64,000 nt of DNA from assembly GCF_008084145.1 (NCBI RefSeq), contig NZ_VSDO01000001.1:696840-760839 (forward strand), in the 5' to 3' direction. A program made the translations under genes and the position numbers. This DNA is from Paenibacillus faecis (lineage in GTDB: Bacteria > Bacillota > Bacilli > Paenibacillales > Paenibacillaceae). Shown here piece by piece: positions 55,448 through 64,000 of the stretch; within the stretch, counting starts at the first letter, position 1, and each line of letters begins with the position of its first letter. The notes beneath the pieces are model-generated. The model worked only from the letters and a program-made list of their open reading frames with translations, made no database searches and was not told the origin of the DNA.

Positions 55448-57454
55448 TTATTGTTCTTCAATAATTGTAAAGCCCCATGGCTCAAGCTTCAGGGTTTGTC
55501 CCGAGCTTACCGGTCGGCCCGAAAGCAGCTCAATTCCCTCACGATGACGATAGTCTAACGAAGCCGGCATTTCAGCATAGTTAAAATAATATCGGACCGT
55601 TTTGCCCAGCCCGTTAACCCCGGATTTCGTGATCAACGGGAAGCGGATCTCTTGATCCAGTCCCCATAAACCGGCCTTCTTCACGGCATGCTCCAGGATT
55701 TTGCCCATCACGGCCTCGCTTGTCATACAGCCGATATATACAGCCTGCCCTTGGCCGTACCCGTTTTGCGTGACCGCGGCATATTTCCCCCAATGCGGAT
55801 GATCATAATAGGCGAGCACCTCCGCCGTCGACGGAGTGAGCAGTTCCATCCACGTGTGCACCTGGTTTTGGTCTTCACCGACCTGGAACGGATCGTCTTT
55901 TAACGTCACCCTTTTCGGCTCGACGAACATGCTGTACGAAATGCCGCAAGCCTTGCCAATGATGCCCGGTTGCCGTTCGGAACGGACCTTGACGTTTTGA
56001 TCCGTAAAGCCGCTCTTAAAAGTATAAACGATATGCCCACCGTCAACTACAAACCGGTTTAACCGCTCCAAAAGTTCATCTGAAGCCGTATAAAGCGCTG
56101 GAACGATGAGCAGATCATACCGTTCAAAATTCGTGGTCGCGGGAGATACGAAATCACAGCCGATGTTCATCCGGTACAGCTCATCATACATCATCCGAAC
56201 GACATCATTGTATTTTTTCGTGCTGGAAAAATTAAATTTGAACCACTCCAGCGCCGTTAACGAGTCGTTGCTGACCAGAATGGCGACTTTATTCTCTTTT
56301 TGAAGGTTCACCAAATGCGGAGACAAACGCGCAAAATCCCGGCCGATCGTTCGGGCTTCCTCATAAACCGGGTTGGGTTCGAAGTCATGGCTGAGCAAGC
56401 CTTTCCAATAGGTTTCGAAAGAATTGTGGATGGAATGCCAGTGCCAGTAGGAAACCATATTGGCTCCCGAAGCCAGATGGCTGAACGCCTGCAATCTTAA
56501 CTGCCCCGGATACGGTGTCCAATGGGGAAAGGCCTGCGCTTCCGTCTCGAGCACCAAATAATTCGTTCCTTTGGTGGATCGCGCCACATCTCCGCCGAAG
56601 GAAATTTCAATCCCGGTCAGATCGTCCTGCGACGGATGGTAAATGTCCACTCCCATGATATCGAAAGGACGGGAAGCCTCAAAATGGTCCACATCCGGCT
56701 GAATGCCGTAGGAATACCCCCGCCACTCAAAATCGAAATTTTGCGTGACAAACTGATCCGCCCGCTTGTACTCGTTAACGATGGATACTTGCCAGCTCAG
56801 GAAATCGGCGACCAGCTTCCGTTGGAATTTGGCAAACTCCGCGCCCAAGCTGCCATTGATCGTCCCGATGATGGACGGGAAGTCCTCCCAGCTGTTGATC
56901 CGGTTGCTCCAATAGTCCAGCCCGAACGCCTTGTTCAATTCCTCTAGCGTTTTGAATTTGTCCCTAACGTATTTAACAAACAGCAGTTGGACATTAGGGC
57001 CCGCGGTATGATAGTGCTTTGTTTCATTATCGGTTTGGTACCCGATCACCGCCGGATGTCCGCTAACCCGGGAGATCAGTTTGCGGATGATGCGCTCCGC
57101 ATAAAACAAATAGGTCGGATTCGTGATGTCCATAATCTGCCGTGCCCCGTATTTACCGGGTCCGTTTGCCGTCGTGGCCAGCACGTCCGGGTGCTCCTTG
57201 ACCATCCAGGTCGGTACGGCGTAAGTAGGCGTTCCGACAATGACATGAATTCCGGCCCGATGCATCGCATCAAGAACCCGATCTACCGAGGTGAAATCGA
57301 ATACTCCGTTTTGCGGTTCGTGCGTGCTCCAAGTCGATTCGGCGATCCGCACCACGTTAATCCCCGCCTCTTTCATCATGCGGATATCCTCATCCAGTCG
57401 ATCATAAGGCATATATTCGTCATAATAAGCGACACCGTATAACAGCTTCTTCAT
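55448..57454 (-). CDS. GH42 beta-galactosidase
   Basis: This cytoplasmic enzyme of 668 residues has the GH42 N-terminus YGVAYYDEYMP, acid/base Glu in YQTDNETKHY and nucleophile Glu in VLETEAQAFPHW, followed by a trimerisation domain and a small beta domain. ATG 57454 lies 5 nt after GGAGG; upstream in-frame ATGs have no good site. Family members cleave beta-galactosides, and some act on alpha-arabinosides. It has the same promoter block as the importer operon, so both are controlled together. An IS3 element lies 300 nt upstream. Confidence 0.92.
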   Translation of the reverse strand: MKKLLYGVAYYDEYMPYDRLDEDIRMMKEAGINVVRIAESTWSTHEPQNGVFDFTSVDRVLDAMHRAGIHVIVGTPTYAVPTWMVKEHPDVLATTANGPGKYGARQIMDITNPTYLFYAERIIRKLISRVSGHPAVIGYQTDNETKHYHTAGPNVQLLFVKYVRDKFKTLEELNKAFGLDYWSNRINSWEDFPSIIGTINGSLGAEFAKFQRKLVADFLSWQVSIVNEYKRADQFVTQNFDFEWRGYSYGIQPDVDHFEASRPFDIMGVDIYHPSQDDLTGIEISFGGDVARSTKGTNYLVLETEAQAFPHWTPYPGQLRLQAFSHLASGANMVSYWHWHSIHNSFETYWKGLLSHDFEPNPVYEEARTIGRDFARLSPHLVNLQKENKVAILVSNDSLTALEWFKFNFSSTKKYNDVVRMMYDELYRMNIGCDFVSPATTNFERYDLLIVPALYTASDELLERLNRFVVDGGHIVYTFKSGFTDQNVKVRSERQPGIIGKACGISYSMFVEPKRVTLKDDPFQVGEDQNQVHTWMELLTPSTAEVLAYYDHPHWGKYAAVTQNGYGQGQAVYIGCMTSEAVMGKILEHAVKKAGLWGLDQEIRFPLITKSGVNGLGKTVRYYFNYAEMPASLDYRHREGIELLSGRPVSSGQTLKLEPWGFTIIEEQ

Positions 57455-57753
57455 CATGACCTCCCCGTGTTTCATAATAATATTAGGCAAATCCATCAGG
57501 TGTAAAATTAATTCTAACGCGATTGTTTACGCTTTCATAGTATTAGAAAATTCCATCCGCTTCACTGGACAAAATTAAACTCTTGCAGTGGAGTATTTTA
57601 AACTACGACCTCTTTCCGCTTCGTTTCTTCCACAGCCATTGCAGATAAAAAACGCTACCGTCGAAGTCTGCACACTAACGGGAAAAACTACCGTTAATGC
57701 GCCGCTCTTGGCCTCATGGTGGGATTTAACTGGAAAAGTGGACCTCCGTCAAG
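57455..57753. other. GH42 promoter region and gap up to the IS3 element
   Basis: It contains the shared promoter block at 57524-57581 and a short TAACGG/CCGTTA inverted repeat near 57674-57696. No gene is seen. The IS3 element lies just upstream of the block and has probably displaced former upstream sequence. Confidence 0.5.
57524..57581 (-). promoter_or_regulatory. Shared promoter block B (GH42 gene)
   Basis: It matches 52461-52518 at 40 of 58 positions without gaps. On the minus strand it has AGTTTAAT, GTCCAGTGAAGCG and a -10-like TACTAT (plus 57537-57542). TGTTTACGCTTTCA (57524-57537) is a near-consensus cre at the expected start site. Confidence 0.6.
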
Positions 57754-57783
57754 AAAGTGGACACTATTTTTTTGGCTTTTATG

Positions 57784-58698
57784 TTAAGCCGACTTTTTCT
57801 TCTTTTGCAATTGAGCCGCAAAGCGTACTGGGGACATATATCCCAATGCTCCATGGATTCGTTTCCGGTTATAAAAGAATTCAATGTATTCAAATATTTC
57901 ATCGTATGCCTGCTGCTGCGTCTTAAATTTGGTGCAGTAGATGAGTTCTTTTTTGAGAATACTATGGAATGATTCAATACAAGCGTTATCGTAACAGTTG
58001 CCTTTGCGGCTCATGCTGGCTTTCATCCGTAAGGTTTTTAGTCTCTTTCTGTATTCATCCGAAGCATATTGAGATCCACGATCTGAGTGGTGAAGCACTT
58101 TTCTTTTAGGCTTTTTAGCTGCATACGCATCATCCAGCGCTCCTAGTACTAATTCTGTTGTCATTCGCTCTCCTAAGCGCCATCCTACAATTTCACGCGT
58201 ACAAAGATCCATAATACTGGCCAAATACAGCCGGCGTTTGGTGCATCGAATATAGGTAATGTCCGCTACCCAAACTTTATTAGGTTCATTGACTTTAAAT
58301 TTTTGGTCCAATACATTCGGTGCAATCGGAAAGTCATGATTAGAGTCCGTTGTTCTTACTTTAAATTTCCTAGCTACACAAGAACGCAATCCCATTTCGT
58401 TCATGTAGTTGCTTACTGTACGCTCCGTAATCTCACAGTTCTCTTGATGGAGTAATTTCGTGATTTTGGGGCTTCCATACCGTTTCTTGTTATCGTAAAA
58501 GTGAAACCTAATCCGCTCCATGATTCGAGCCTTACGTAACTCCTGCTGGCTTGGTTTAGCTGATTTCCATTTGTAATAACCGCTCCGGGATACTTCCAGG
58601 ACTCGACACATCTTCTCCACCGAAAACTCGGAGCTATGAGCTTCAATGAATTGGAACCTCAGTTCTTTGGTTTGCTGAAGATGTGAACCGCCTTTTTT
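57784..58698 (-). CDS. IS3-family transposase OrfB (DDE catalytic part)
   Basis: This rve-type integrase domain has the DDE residues in VADITYIRC, HHSDRGSQYAS and NACIESFHS. It is expected to be made as an OrfAB fusion by -1 slippage at the minus-strand A6G (58692-58698), after which the frame reads KKGGSHLQQTKELRFQFIEA. An internal ATG at 58620 could give OrfB alone. It appears intact. Confidence 0.9.
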   Translation of the reverse strand, partial: KKGGSHLQQTKELRFQFIEAHSSEFSVEKMCRVLEVSRSGYYKWKSAKPSQQELRKARIMERIRFHFYDNKKRYGSPKITKLLHQENCEITERTVSNYMNEMGLRSCVARKFKVRTTDSNHDFPIAPNVLDQKFKVNEPNKVWVADITYIRCTKRRLYLASIMDLCTREIVGWRLGERMTTELVLGALDDAYAAKKPKRKVLHHSDRGSQYASDEYRKRLKTLRMKASMSRKGNCYDNACIESFHSILKKELIYCTKFKTQQQAYDEIFEYIEFFYNRKRIHGALGYMSPVRFAAQLQKKKKSA

Positions 58699-58976
58699 AC
58701 GATTGCTAACTCCTCTTTCGTATCCGCCAATTCTCGGTCCTTGAGCTTCAGTTCTTTCTCCTTCTCTTTCAGGAGTCGCTCCATTTCACGGAGTTTCTCT
58801 TGACTTGCCAAAGGTTCGTTTTCAAATGTTCTGTACTTTGCTTTCCATTGATGCAAGGTCTTTGCAGGGATATTCAATTCCTCAGCGATCTCCGGCATGG
58901 ATTTCGTCTGTTCCTGAATGTATTTCACCGTCTTTCTCTTAAACTCCTCATTAAATCGTTGCCGCTGTTCACCCAT
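58659..58976 (-). CDS. IS3-family transposase OrfA (DNA-binding part)
   Basis: The 105-residue protein has an N-terminal helix-turn-helix (RKTVKYIQEQTKSMPEIAEELNIP split across residues 14-37) and a C-terminal leucine/charged coiled coil for multimerisation. It ends after the A6G slippery site, as usual in this family. The frame is intact. Confidence 0.9.
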   Translation of the reverse strand: MGEQRQRFNEEFKRKTVKYIQEQTKSMPEIAEELNIPAKTLHQWKAKYRTFENEPLASQEKLREMERLLKEKEKELKLKDRELADTKEELAIVKKAVHIFSKPKN

Positions 58977-59267
58977 GTGAACACCTCCTAATTTAAACTC
59001 TATTATTAAGGTTCTTTTATAGGGTGTCCACTTTTAATTCTAGTTGCAAAGTGCATTATAACTAACATGTTGCTGCCTATCCGCAATCTTTCTTGCCGCC
59101 TGTCATAATAGCGGCGTTTTGGGCCGTTATTTCGACCCGATTTGCGTTTTCGGGAAAAATAGCGGCCAAAAAGGGCCTTATTTCACTGATGCGGGTCCAA
59201 AAATCAGGTTTCGGCCCGTTTTTCCCTAAAATAGGGCCCCAAATGACCGCTATTTCACACGGAAAGG

Positions 59268-60728
59268 CACTAGCGTTGCATTAAGTAATTTGATTATGAA
59301 TAATTCCCCTAAATTTACTTTGAATCAATATTTTTACATTATGTTTTTCTTGGTTAAACAAAAAAAGCTAAGGGGGAAAAGGCCCTACGCATTATCCTTT
59401 TTTTTGAAAATTACTATTCCTGTTCATTTGTCATTAGCGTATGATCAGTCTCGGCTCCATTGACTTCTTTGCTTTTTTTGGTGGCCTGCCATTTCGCTTG
59501 GTTCGCCCCTTCGAGGTTCGTGTTGGCTTGCGGTAGAGGGCTTTCATCAGATCTTCCCACGGCTTTTCCGCATAGATACGAATCAGTTGAAGAAGATCCC
59601 ACATCGATTTTTTACAGTCCAGGGTCAACTTGACGAGCAAGCATAAAGCATAGGCGATTAAAGCGATATACATTTGGTTCCAGATGACTTCTGGCGTATA
59701 TCCATGTGGTTTAACTAATCGAATATGCTGTTTGACCCACTTAAAAAACAACTCGATGTGCCAACGATTTCGGTAAATCTCAGCGATTTGGTGTGCAGAC
59801 AAGTCAAAACGGTTCGTTACAAGGCGATAAGTACGCTTCTGGTCATCATAAAACTCAATTAGGCGAAAAACCCCAGGCAAGCCCGGAAGCTTCACATCAG
59901 CATCACGGATGAAACCCTTCTGTCTTTTGGGCAGTTCCCTTTCCCGGATGATCGTTAGCCGGCTATTTTCCTTGACGCGACATACAAATTTGATCTTGTC
60001 CTCTAGCCATTGTTGAAAATGCTCGTACACTTGGTAACCACGATCCATCACATAAGTCGCGTCTTTGTCGACCGTGAATTCAAGAGCCACTTCATGGTCC
60101 GCGATATCCTTGGTGGAGGCGATGATTTTACCCGGATACATGGTTTTGGAGTCCACCACGACCAAGGAGGTGTGCATCTTCGCGCCGTGATTGGTTTCTG
60201 AACAGTAGCACCATTTTGCGAGAATAGGTGGCAGAGTAACTCCCGTCGAATCTAAGAGATTTAGTTTACCAATACCCGGAGTAATTCCCTTCAAGTTCTT
60301 CGTTTGCTGCTTGATTCGTTCCATGATCGAGAAAAAGAGCGTTTGAAGATTTGCCATAGGCAGTTGCTTCATTTTTCGTGATAACTGGGCAGCACTGATA
60401 CTTTCGAGTTGAAGGAATTTCTGAAAATCGCGATTGGCGGCTAAATGCTCTGCTATCACTTTATAGGAACCGCGCTGGTGCAACTGAGCCTCAATAAACA
60501 GAAGAGTCGCAGAACCGACAAACAATTTCCGGGCACGATAATCCAAAGATGTATTACGAGAAGGGTCCACATTTAATAACTTTAGACATTGACAAATGAC
60601 AGTTTGATTAGGTACGTTATCCATAGTCATCTCCTTATTGTTGAGGCGTTTTTATGGATAACGCGAGGGTAACTCAACAATAGGAGATGTCTTCTTTTTT
60701 GTCTGCGAAATTTAATGCAACGCTAGTG
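59268..60728 (-). mobile_element. IS4-family insertion sequence with 9-bp target duplication
   Basis: The element is 1461 bp. Its ends are CACTAGCGTTGCATTAA and its inverse, matching over 17 bases. ACGGAAAGG flanks it on both sides (59259-59267 and 60729-60737) as a perfect 9-bp target duplication. It encodes one intact transposase and has inserted into the palindrome array. Confidence 0.9.
59434..60624 (-). CDS. IS4-family transposase
   Basis: The 396-residue transposase has an N-terminal DUF4372-like DNA-binding part, then a DDE domain with LLDSTGVT, VMDRGYQ and the Y-x2-R-x3-E-x6-K signature IYRNRWHIELFFKWVKQ. A basic tail ends it. The start at 60624 lies 6 nt after AAGGAG; the ATG six nt upstream abuts the site. 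The frame is intact, so the element may be active. Confidence 0.93.
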   Translation of the reverse strand: MDNVPNQTVICQCLKLLNVDPSRNTSLDYRARKLFVGSATLLFIEAQLHQRGSYKVIAEHLAANRDFQKFLQLESISAAQLSRKMKQLPMANLQTLFFSIMERIKQQTKNLKGITPGIGKLNLLDSTGVTLPPILAKWCYCSETNHGAKMHTSLVVVDSKTMYPGKIIASTKDIADHEVALEFTVDKDATYVMDRGYQVYEHFQQWLEDKIKFVCRVKENSRLTIIRERELPKRQKGFIRDADVKLPGLPGVFRLIEFYDDQKRTYRLVTNRFDLSAHQIAEIYRNRWHIELFFKWVKQHIRLVKPHGYTPEVIWNQMYIALIAYALCLLVKLTLDCKKSMWDLLQLIRIYAEKPWEDLMKALYRKPTRTSKGRTKRNGRPPKKAKKSMEPRLIIR

Positions 60729-60911
60729 ACGGAAAGGACGATTTCGACAAAATAGCGCCTCAAATAGCCCTTATTTCCCCGTCCGGCTCAAAGGGAGGCG
60801 ATTACGGCCCTTAGATCCTTCGGGTAAATGCAACGCTAGTGCCTCCCCAGCCGTTTAGGCTTCAAATTAACAGGAACAATTCCCTTTAATTTACCCCCGG
60901 ACATGCAAAAA

Positions 60912-60945
60912 GCTCCTGAATCATCCATATGGACAATTCAGGAGC
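60912..60945 (-). terminator. Terminator of the split tRNA-Leu gene
   Basis: GCTCCTGAAT pairs with ATTCAGGAGC, with inner TCCATATGGA pairing; TTTTT follows on the minus strand. It lies 20 nt after the tRNA 3' end, where the tRNA terminator would be. Confidence 0.8.
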
Positions 60946-60964
60946 ACTTTCAATAATATTAGGA

Positions 60965-61023
<59 letters not shown>

Positions 61024-61071
61024 ACGCGATTGGGGACCAAGCGGAAAACAAGTTAAGGATGAGGAACATAA

Positions 61072-61118
61072 AACCCGCGAAAAGCCTTGTAGAATCAAGG
61101 TTTTTCGCGGGTTTTTTC
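61072..61118 (+). terminator. Strong terminator at the element edge
   Basis: AACCCGCGAAAA and CAAGG-TTTTTCGCGGGTT form a long stem followed by TTTTTTCGTTTTTT on the plus strand. It shields parA from outside transcription. Confidence 0.8.
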
Positions 61119-61274
61119 GTTTTTTCCAAGCGCCGCAAGGCTTCCGGGGAAGTGATCAAAAAGCGGCCAATTTTGGACGTTTGCGAGAACTTGGAGAGAA
61201 CGATACAAGAACCCAGCCCGCTCCCTACCATTGACAAATTAAAGTGGAGCCTTGGACTCCAGGGAGGGTTTCTA

Positions 61275-62078
61275 ATGACGACAACACCCCAAGCGACGAC
61301 GATTACCATTGCCAATCAGAAAGGCGGTACGGGCAAAACCACCACCGCTTACAATCTTGCTCATGCCTTATCTCATGAAGGAAAAAAAGTATTACTGGTC
61401 GATTTCGATCCGCAAGGGAATCTGACCTTATGCTTCGGTATCAAGCAACCGGACAAACTGTCCGTCAGCATGTGCAACATTTTGGATGCCATCATGAGCG
61501 ACAAAACGATTCCCGCGGCGGAGACATTTCTGCATTCTCAAGGCAAAATAGACCTCATACCAAGCAACATCGAACTATCCGTGTCGGAAATCAACCTGCG
61601 GGATGAAATGGGCAGCGATAAAATATTGACCTCATTACTGGAACCGATGAAAGAAAACTACGATTACATTTTAATCGACACGAATCCTTCGCTGGGCCTG
61701 CTCACCATCAATGCGCTTGCAGCAAGCGACAGAGTGCTCATTCCGGTAAATCCGCAGCTTTGGTCAGCTACCGGTTTAACGCAACTGCTCAATATTATTG
61801 TTAAAGTCAAAAAGCGGATTAATCCCAGTATCCGTATTGAAGGTATCTTGATGACGATGTGCGACTTCCGAACGAACCTATATAAAGAATCCTTCCGCCT
61901 TATCAAAGACCATTATGGGGAGATCATCCGCATTTTCGATTCACAAATTCCAATGTCCGTGACTGTCGGGGAAGCCAACTTCTATAGTCAGAGTTTACTC
62001 AGTTATCATCCCAAATCCAAAGTCTCAATGGCCTATCAGGACTTTGCAAAGGAGATGATTCAGCATGGCCAACAGTAA
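61275..62078 (+). CDS. ParA-family partition ATPase
   Basis: This ATPase of 267 residues has the deviant Walker A KGGTGKTT (16-23), Walker A' VDFDPQGN and Walker B ILIDTNPSLG. It would move or keep the element during cell division together with ParB. ATG 61275 follows GGGAGGG; a longer frame to 61059 runs through the terminator. ParB overlaps its end by 14 nt. Confidence 0.92.
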   Translation: MTTTPQATTITIANQKGGTGKTTTAYNLAHALSHEGKKVLLVDFDPQGNLTLCFGIKQPDKLSVSMCNILDAIMSDKTIPAAETFLHSQGKIDLIPSNIELSVSEINLRDEMGSDKILTSLLEPMKENYDYILIDTNPSLGLLTINALAASDRVLIPVNPQLWSATGLTQLLNIIVKVKKRINPSIRIEGILMTMCDFRTNLYKESFRLIKDHYGEIIRIFDSQIPMSVTVGEANFYSQSLLSYHPKSKVSMAYQDFAKEMIQHGQQ

Positions 62079-63117
62079 TCGTATCGTTCCCAAATTAGGA
62101 AGCATTGATGAGCTACTTCGGCTCTCCGAACCGGAAGCACCAAATCCGGCAGCAGGAGGAATCCAATTTATTCCGATGGATAAAATTAGATTTTTTAAAA
62201 ATCACCCCTTTCATTTATATGACGGCGAACGCCTTACGGATATGGCGAACAGTATCGAAAGCAACGGCGTGCTTTTGCCGGTCATTATTCATAGAATCGA
62301 GACCGATGAGAACGGCTGCGACTTCGAGATGCTCGCCGGGCATAACCGGATGAATGCAGCAAGGCTAATCGGTCTAGAGCAACTCCCCGCCATCGTAAAA
62401 GAAAATCTGACCGACGAAGAAGCGCTCATGTATGTTGTTGAAACGAATGTGTTGCAGCGTTCCTTTAGCGAAATGCTTCCGTCTGAAAAGGCTAAGGTGC
62501 TCTCTCTTCGTTACTCCGATATGTTCTCACAAGGGAAGCGTAATGACATTATTGACGAACTCAAAAAGCTGGAAAACCCGCAGTACGACAGGGAAGATTC
62601 AACTTCTGCCCCATTAGGGCACAGGTTAAAGAGCAGAGATATTGTAGCCGCTGAATACGGATTATCCAAAAATACGGTTGCACGCTTACTGCGAATTGAC
62701 CATTTAATCGTTGAGCTAAAAAAGCGCGTTGATGACGGCGAATTCGGCATTTATCCGGCAGTGAGCCTCTCGTATCTACCAGAAACCGAGCAATGCTACG
62801 TGGAAGAAATTTTAGCGCAAACCGAGTACAAAGTGGACATGAAGAGAGCTGATTTATTACGATCGTACTCCGGCAAGCTCACCGCCGAAAAAGCAGAAAG
62901 TGTATTATCCGGCGAAGCGACCCGTAAACCGCGCAGCAAATCGCCCGCCCCCTTTAAGCTCAAGCATAAAGTATATGCCAAGTATTTCAAACCGGAAAGC
63001 AAAGCAGCCGAGGTTGAAGAGATTATCGACAAGGCGCTGGAAATGTACTTCTCCTATCAGCGCCAGCAATCCCCATTACCAGAATCGAAGGAGGATGACC
63101 ATGCTTACGAAGTTTAA
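62065..63117 (+). CDS. ParB-family partition/DNA-binding protein
   Basis: The 350-residue protein has a ParB N-terminal nuclease-like domain (IESNGVLLPVIIHR, MLAGHNRMNAARLIG, ETNVLQR) and a KorB-like helix-turn-helix (IVAAEYGLSKNTVARLLRI). The ATG lies within the end of parA, so the pair is coupled. It partners ParA on a centromere-like site that I could not locate in the window. Confidence 0.9.
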   Translation: MANSNRIVPKLGSIDELLRLSEPEAPNPAAGGIQFIPMDKIRFFKNHPFHLYDGERLTDMANSIESNGVLLPVIIHRIETDENGCDFEMLAGHNRMNAARLIGLEQLPAIVKENLTDEEALMYVVETNVLQRSFSEMLPSEKAKVLSLRYSDMFSQGKRNDIIDELKKLENPQYDREDSTSAPLGHRLKSRDIVAAEYGLSKNTVARLLRIDHLIVELKKRVDDGEFGIYPAVSLSYLPETEQCYVEEILAQTEYKVDMKRADLLRSYSGKLTAEKAESVLSGEATRKPRSKSPAPFKLKHKVYAKYFKPESKAAEVEEIIDKALEMYFSYQRQQSPLPESKEDDHAYEV

Positions 63118-63547
63118 AGACCTGGAACACCATCAATTTTACGAAGGCATGATGCGCACGACGCAAAGCCACGACGACCCTTATCGGAAAGCTCTGTTTT
63201 ATCTGCTCGGCCTGACCGAGCAGAGCCGCCTGCATATCCGAGATTTGTACGATTTTGAAGAGGATAGTATCAGGCTGGAAGGATTGCATCAAGCTTGGCA
63301 AACCAGCTCCTCCGCCAAACTGACGCGCTTGGCTTTTAACCTATACAACAGGTATATTGGCGATGAGGAACAGGATGCCGCCCGCAACTATAGTCCATAC
63401 TTTATGTTCGATACCGGCCTGCTTCCGTACTTTTTGGAAGCCGTCAAATTGCGATATGCCGAATACGCAAACAACCAATACCAAAATTTTATTCATATTC
63501 CGATGGGTGTTGGGGACAGACGTATAGACTACGACTTGGAACATTAA
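63101..63547 (+). CDS. DUF6075-like element protein
   Basis: The 148-residue protein is hydrophilic. It resembles the small DUF6075 proteins found next to parAB in Firmicute elements (FYLLGLTEQSRLHIRDLYDF, FDTGLLPYFLEAVKLRY). ATG 63101 has GGAGG 7 nt upstream and overlaps the end of parB by 17 nt. Function unknown. Confidence 0.65.
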   Translation: MLTKFKDLEHHQFYEGMMRTTQSHDDPYRKALFYLLGLTEQSRLHIRDLYDFEEDSIRLEGLHQAWQTSSSAKLTRLAFNLYNRYIGDEEQDAARNYSPYFMFDTGLLPYFLEAVKLRYAEYANNQYQNFIHIPMGVGDRRIDYDLEH

Positions 63548-63593
63548 AACGCAAAAGACACATAGAACCATCCAAAAGGAAAGGAGAACCATC

Positions 63594-64000
63594 ATGAGAG
63601 TTGAACGGTTGCGGAGATTATATGAATCTACCATTACAGAACTGACCCAAAGTAGCGAAGCCTGGATGAACTACTTGCGTTTTGCCGCTCCCATCTACAA
63701 ATACTCGTTCGACAATGCCTTGCTCATCTACAGCCAAAACCCGGACGCCACCATGTTGGCTCCCCTGACCATCTGGAACCAAATCGGACGCCGCGTTAAC
63801 GCAGGGGAAAAAAGTATTGCCGTCTGTCATTTCGGAGAGGCTCGTCCGAAGCTGAACCACTTGTTCGATGTGACGCAAACCAACGGCAGGCCGCTTCCCT
63901 CTCTCTGGAGTCTGGATGCCATTGACACAACCGAACTGGCCGGGCGGCTGTCTTCTTATGACACCGCGATTCTAAGTGAAGCGATTAATCAGTTGACACG
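63594..64000 (+). CDS. ArdC-N-domain protein, N-terminal part (cut by window edge)
   Basis: About 135 residues are visible. SSEAWMNYLRFAAPIYKYSF, then DNALLIYSQNPDATMLAPL and IWNQIGRRVNAGEKSIAVCH, match the ArdC N-terminal domain that opens large conjugative-element proteins such as helicases or primases. ATG 63594 follows AAAGGAG. The rest is beyond the window. Confidence 0.75.
   Translation, partial: MRVERLRRLYESTITELTQSSEAWMNYLRFAAPIYKYSFDNALLIYSQNPDATMLAPLTIWNQIGRRVNAGEKSIAVCHFGEARPKLNHLFDVTQTNGRPLPSLWSLDAIDTTELAGRLSSYDTAILSEAINQLT

Larger units (their letters stand above)
57754..59034 (-). mobile_element. IS3-family insertion sequence (IS150-like)
   Basis: Two overlapping frames orfA and orfB are bounded by AAAGTGGACAC at 57754-57764 and its inverse GTGTCCACTTT at 59024-59034. 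The size, about 1.28 kb, fits the family. A second AAAAGTGGACC lies just outside the left copy, so the exact end and target duplication could not be fixed. Confidence 0.75.
59108..60777. repeat. Array of four 26-bp imperfect palindromes split by the IS4 element
   Basis: Units at 59108-59133, 59159-59184, 59231-59256 and 60752-60777 each read about ATAGCGGCC-N6-GGCCGTTATTTC and can fold as hairpins. Spacings are 51, 72 and, once the IS plus one target copy is removed, 51 nt. This appears to be a Paenibacillus-type intergenic repeat. Confidence 0.6.

Noticed and set aside
59108..59256. Palindrome array as a CRISPR
   Set aside because: The units are imperfect, spacers differ in size and are not unique in the CRISPR way, and no cas gene is present.

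Overview
The window looks like a chromosomal segment of a Paenibacillus-type Gram-positive bacterium. GC is around 50%, Shine-Dalgarno sequences are strong (GGAGG-type), and solute-binding proteins carry lipoboxes. AraC/YesS-like and YesM/YesN-like regulators sit beside CUT1 sugar importers, and the GH88 enzyme has the layout of the Bacillus sp. GL1 unsaturated glucuronyl hydrolase. These assignments come from reading the sequence and known families; no search was run.

Left part (1-15 kb). A nucleotidyltransferase is cut by the left edge. An ECF sigma factor / membrane anti-sigma operon follows, with two tandem secreted proteins that copy the anti-sigma ectodomain. Next comes hcp (hybrid cluster protein) with a well-placed Fnr-type box, then an AT-rich heterodimeric ABC exporter behind a TlyA-type rRNA methyltransferase. 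A divergent LysR/YeiH pair and a three-domain secreted polysaccharide deacetylase complete this part.

Middle-left (15-26 kb). A PadR regulator is divergent from a cytochrome P450, with a large palindromic operator between them. A macrolide-type glycosyltransferase faces the P450. After an orphan protein comes an operon for methionine uptake and SAH recycling, metN-metI-luxS-SDR-metQ-mtnN. A short-chain dehydrogenase sits immediately after luxS. A RibD-like reductase and a decayed TetR gene follow.

Central polysaccharide region (26-57.5 kb). A 1580-residue secreted heparinase II/III-type lyase faces an operon on the minus strand (solute-binding protein, two permeases, DUF4091 protein, Gfo/Idh/MocA oxidoreductase), a YesS-like regulator and a GH88 hydrolase. 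Together they suggest use of a uronate-containing polysaccharide. A second module has two AraC regulators around a sugar epimerase/oxidoreductase pair, followed by a beta-helix protein. A third module has a YesM/YesN two-component system, a CUT1 importer, GH30 and GH42. A 58-bp block, 40/58 identical without gaps, lies in front of both the importer operon and the GH42 gene and is probably the response-regulator-controlled promoter.

Right end (57.5-64 kb). An IS3-family element with an A6G frameshift site lies upstream of GH42. An IS4-family element with 9-bp target duplications has split an array of 26-bp imperfect palindromes. A truncated 3' tRNA-Leu fragment with its own terminator then marks the edge of an integrative element, whose first genes (ParA, ParB, a DUF6075-like protein, an ArdC-N-like protein) run out of the window.
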